Below, piece after piece: positions 62,088-64,000 of a stretch of DNA of 64,000 bases. Position 1 is the first letter of the stretch, and the number at the start of each line of letters is the position of its first letter. The notes under the pieces were generated by a model. It did not search any database. It was not told the DNA's origin and saw nothing but the letters and a program-made list of their open reading frames with translations. Location of the stretch: NCBI RefSeq assembly GCF_014645135.1, contig NZ_BMLH01000009.1, positions 1 through 64,000 of the forward strand, given 5' to 3'. Origin of the DNA: Rheinheimera tangshanensis (GTDB taxonomy: Bacteria; Pseudomonadota; Gammaproteobacteria; Enterobacterales; Alteromonadaceae). The position numbers and the translations under genes are program-made.

Positions 62088-63677
62088 TTAATAAGAGTAA
62101 CTCATGGTTACACCACTAAAGGTGGTATAGGCTTTAATGCCTACATGCCAGGTACCCGCCTGTGGGTTGCTGATAGTGCACTGCTCCGCATTGCCATTCA
62201 AATAGGGACGGCAGTTGTACAGCGTTTCTGTTGGCTGACTGTTGTAACGCACGTACAGATCTGCATCACCAGTCCCACCTGAAATGGTAAAGGTTAAAGT
62301 ACTGACGCCAGAGGGGATCACGTAAGAGCCACGTAACCAGGTCCCAGTACTGGCGGAAAGATTAGGAAAGGTTTCCCCCCCTGTTGGTGGAGGATTACCT
62401 CCACCGCCACCACCGCTACAGCCATTGGCCGTCAGATAATCCACTGCGGCTTTGGCTTGAACTATACCAAAACCAAAAGAATTATCGCGCCCTGCTGTGC
62501 CTCTGTCCTGCGCTGTCGCCTGCAAGGCGCTACGAATTTGTGGAGCTGTACATTGAGGATGGTTACTCCAGACAAGCGCAGCAACACCAGCTACATGAGG
62601 TGAGGCCATAGAAGTACCGCTAATGCTATTGTAGCCACCGTTATTCCAGGTTGAATTCACTGCAACACCAGGGCCTGCTAATTCTACCTGAGCGTTACGC
62701 TGAGAAAAGCTTGCCAGATTACGATTCGAATCTACTGCAGCCACCGAAACCACAGCGTTGTAAGAAGCAGGATAAGACAAGCTGGTATTACCGGCGTTAC
62801 CCGCCGCAGCAATTAACAACATTCCACTGTTGTAAAAATTGGTCATGGCGGTTTGTTCTGTCTGACTGGAACTACCGCCGCCTAAACTCATATTCACCAC
62901 TTTTGCTCCTGCATCCTGACAAGACTGGATCCCGTCAATCAGATCAGAAGCAAAAGTCCAGTTTCCTGAATCATTAAAAATTTTAACTATATGCACGTCA
63001 GACTGAGCTGAAGGCAGCACCCCTATCACACCATCGTTATTGTTCAGAGCCACCATGGTACCGGCAACATGAGTACCATGACCATTACCGTCCGATGACC
63101 AACTGCCGTGGCCGGAAAAAGCAAAACCGCTAACGCCAGAATTCGGTAAATCCGGATGGCTTAGAGTGTAGCCGGTATCTATGACACAGACTTTGGTATT
63201 CGCAGCATTGGCATCGCTGACCAGATTAGCCTGCACCATAGGAATACCATAAGGAGTGCTTTGGGCCATAGGTGTGATCACGTCAAACAGATAACGTTTC
63301 TGGTCAACCTCGATGTATTCCACTTCAGGATCAGACACCATAGCTTTAAGCTGACGTGGATTTAATTCCAGCACACTCGATTTGACTGAACTTAAATGTT
63401 TAATCACTTTGCTTTTATATTTACGAGCAAAGGTTTCCGCTTTTTGCACAGAGAATGCAGGAGTAGCTTGAGTCGCATTTTGTAGACTTCCTACACCGCC
63501 GTTTTTGTATTTCACAATGTAACGGGTAGTACTGTCATCACTAGGATCGATGACCGCGACATCTGCTGCAGTGATCAAAACGGGTTGATCCACTGCTGCA
63601 GCTACAGCGACTGAGGTTAAGGATAAAGCAAAACAACCAGCAGTTCCCAGTAACAGTACTTTGTTTCTATTTTTCAT
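62088..63677 (-). CDS. Secreted subtilisin-like serine protease (S8) with PPC domain
   Basis: 529 residues. Signal peptide (LLLGTAGCFALSLTSVAVAA), an inhibitor-I9-like prodomain (about 50-130), then the catalytic triad: Asp167 in VCVIDTGY, His200 in GNGHGTHVAGT, Ser356 in SGTSMASPHV, with the oxyanion Asn294 in AAGNAGN. A glycine-rich linker (about 430-445) leads to a C-terminal pre-peptidase domain (GGTGDADLYVRY) that is usually cleaved after export. The ATG at 63677 follows AAGG at seven bases; the frame runs back to 63746. Confidence 0.93.
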   Translation of the reverse strand: MKNRNKVLLLGTAGCFALSLTSVAVAAAVDQPVLITAADVAVIDPSDDSTTRYIVKYKNGGVGSLQNATQATPAFSVQKAETFARKYKSKVIKHLSSVKSSVLELNPRQLKAMVSDPEVEYIEVDQKRYLFDVITPMAQSTPYGIPMVQANLVSDANAANTKVCVIDTGYTLSHPDLPNSGVSGFAFSGHGSWSSDGNGHGTHVAGTMVALNNNDGVIGVLPSAQSDVHIVKIFNDSGNWTFASDLIDGIQSCQDAGAKVVNMSLGGGSSSQTEQTAMTNFYNSGMLLIAAAGNAGNTSLSYPASYNAVVSVAAVDSNRNLASFSQRNAQVELAGPGVAVNSTWNNGGYNSISGTSMASPHVAGVAALVWSNHPQCTAPQIRSALQATAQDRGTAGRDNSFGFGIVQAKAAVDYLTANGCSGGGGGGNPPPTGGETFPNLSASTGTWLRGSYVIPSGVSTLTFTISGGTGDADLYVRYNSQPTETLYNCRPYLNGNAEQCTISNPQAGTWHVGIKAYTTFSGVTMSYSY

Positions 63678-63932
63678 ATATGTACCTTGGTAAGAATTTT
63701 GAAGTCCATGATGTGAAGTTGCATCCTGCGGCTCAAAACTTAGCAAGGCATCGAAATAACTCTTTATATTAAAATTATATTTTTATTATATTTTCTTTAC
63801 ATTTAATCACTTAAGTTCAAACTCGTGATTTTATGTAATCATCTGGACAGAACACCAAAACAGCAGAGAAAAGAGTGCATTAAAGCGTTGATTGGGGATC
63901 CATACTTTGAATCCACAGCTTTTTAAGCAAAT
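63678..63932. other. AT-rich upstream region of the protease gene
   Basis: About 255 bases with runs such as TATAATAAAAATATAAT in the leftward direction that could supply a -10 element. No gene or further repeat seen. Confidence 0.4.
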
Positions 63933-63966
63933 AAAAAAGGAGTGTCCTTGAGGAACACTCCTTTTT
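63933..63966 (-). terminator. Terminator of the gene entering from the right
   Basis: GGAGTGT / ACACTCC stem extended by CC/GG with one bulged base, loop about TTGA, flanked by A and T runs. It lies 19 bases left of a TAA stop at 63986-63988. Confidence 0.8.
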
Positions 63967-63985
63967 CTACGATAGAGAGAAGGTA

Positions 63986-64000
63986 TTACTTTTTGGCGGT
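63986..64000 (-). CDS. 3' tip of a leftward gene (partial)
   Basis: Only the last codons (Thr-Ala-Lys-Lys-stop) fall in the window. The terminator right after it supports a real gene end. The product cannot be assigned. Confidence 0.4.
   Translation of the reverse strand, partial: TAKK

Noticed and set aside
1-64000. CRISPR array, tRNA or rRNA genes
   Set aside because: No regularly spaced identical repeats and no cloverleaf with a conserved T-arm could be found by reading.

Overview
The window looks like a chromosomal segment of an aquatic gammaproteobacterium of the Rheinheimera/Alishewanella/Shewanella type. This is an inference from gene content: a YejK / YejL / YejM trio, YfbV, a DUF3581 protein, a RecC-RecB-RecD operon, ManNAcA-type (ECA-like) glycan genes, many GGDEF/EAL proteins, a TonB receptor and moderate G+C. 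No rRNA, tRNA or CRISPR array was seen.

Layout. (1) 134-14084: surface glycan region. wecC (with an ElyC-like DUF218 gene nearby) lies beside two divergent operons. The leftward operon carries a GT4, wecG, a GT2, a Wzz-like protein, a Wzy/ligase-like protein and a flippase. The rightward operon carries wecA, a second flippase, a nitroreductase-family enzyme and a pyruvyltransferase. uppP (lipid carrier recycling) follows after a strong palindromic terminator. (2) 14266-23313: recC-recB-recD, leftward and overlapping. (3) 23457-26911: accessory island with a Phd/ParE pair, a ParS/RES pair, an integron-type gene cassette (YaaC-like gene plus a VCR-like attC), a likely gene remnant and palindromic repeats. 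(4) 26974-32958: exported methyltransferase, lipoprotein hydrolase, TonB receptor and a lone solute-binding protein. (5) 33032-44256: housekeeping and signalling genes: YciI, DUF3581, EAL-CBS-GGDEF, a LexA-controlled sulA, YchJ, a receiver-TPR protein, deoC, YgjP-type protease, xthA, a CbiM-like membrane protein and yfbV. (6) 44878-53238: an EIIA-Glc-like protein with its phosphoacceptor histidine replaced, then yffB-dapE-M15 peptidase, yejK, yejL-yejM, a DCC thiol protein, yaeQ and cvfB. (7) 53345-61873: a GAF-GGDEF-EAL protein, then a compact leftward photolyase / cyclopropane-fatty-acid cluster (DUF523/DUF1722, phrB, NTF2-like, flavin oxidase, DUF1365, cfa). (8) 62088-63677: a secreted subtilase, then the 3' tip of a further leftward gene.

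How the parts fit: WecA starts a lipid-linked glycan, WecC makes UDP-ManNAcA, WecG adds it, GT2/GT4 extend, the flippases and Wzy/Wzz-like proteins export and polymerise, the pyruvyltransferase decorates, and UppP recycles the carrier. wecB and the Fuc4NAc genes are not in the window. The most unusual items are the solitary VCR-like cassette among toxin-antitoxin modules, the pseudo-EIIA protein, the nitroreductase/pyruvyltransferase pair in the glycan operon, a shortened YejM, and the light/oxidative membrane-lipid cluster without a visible sigma/anti-sigma pair.
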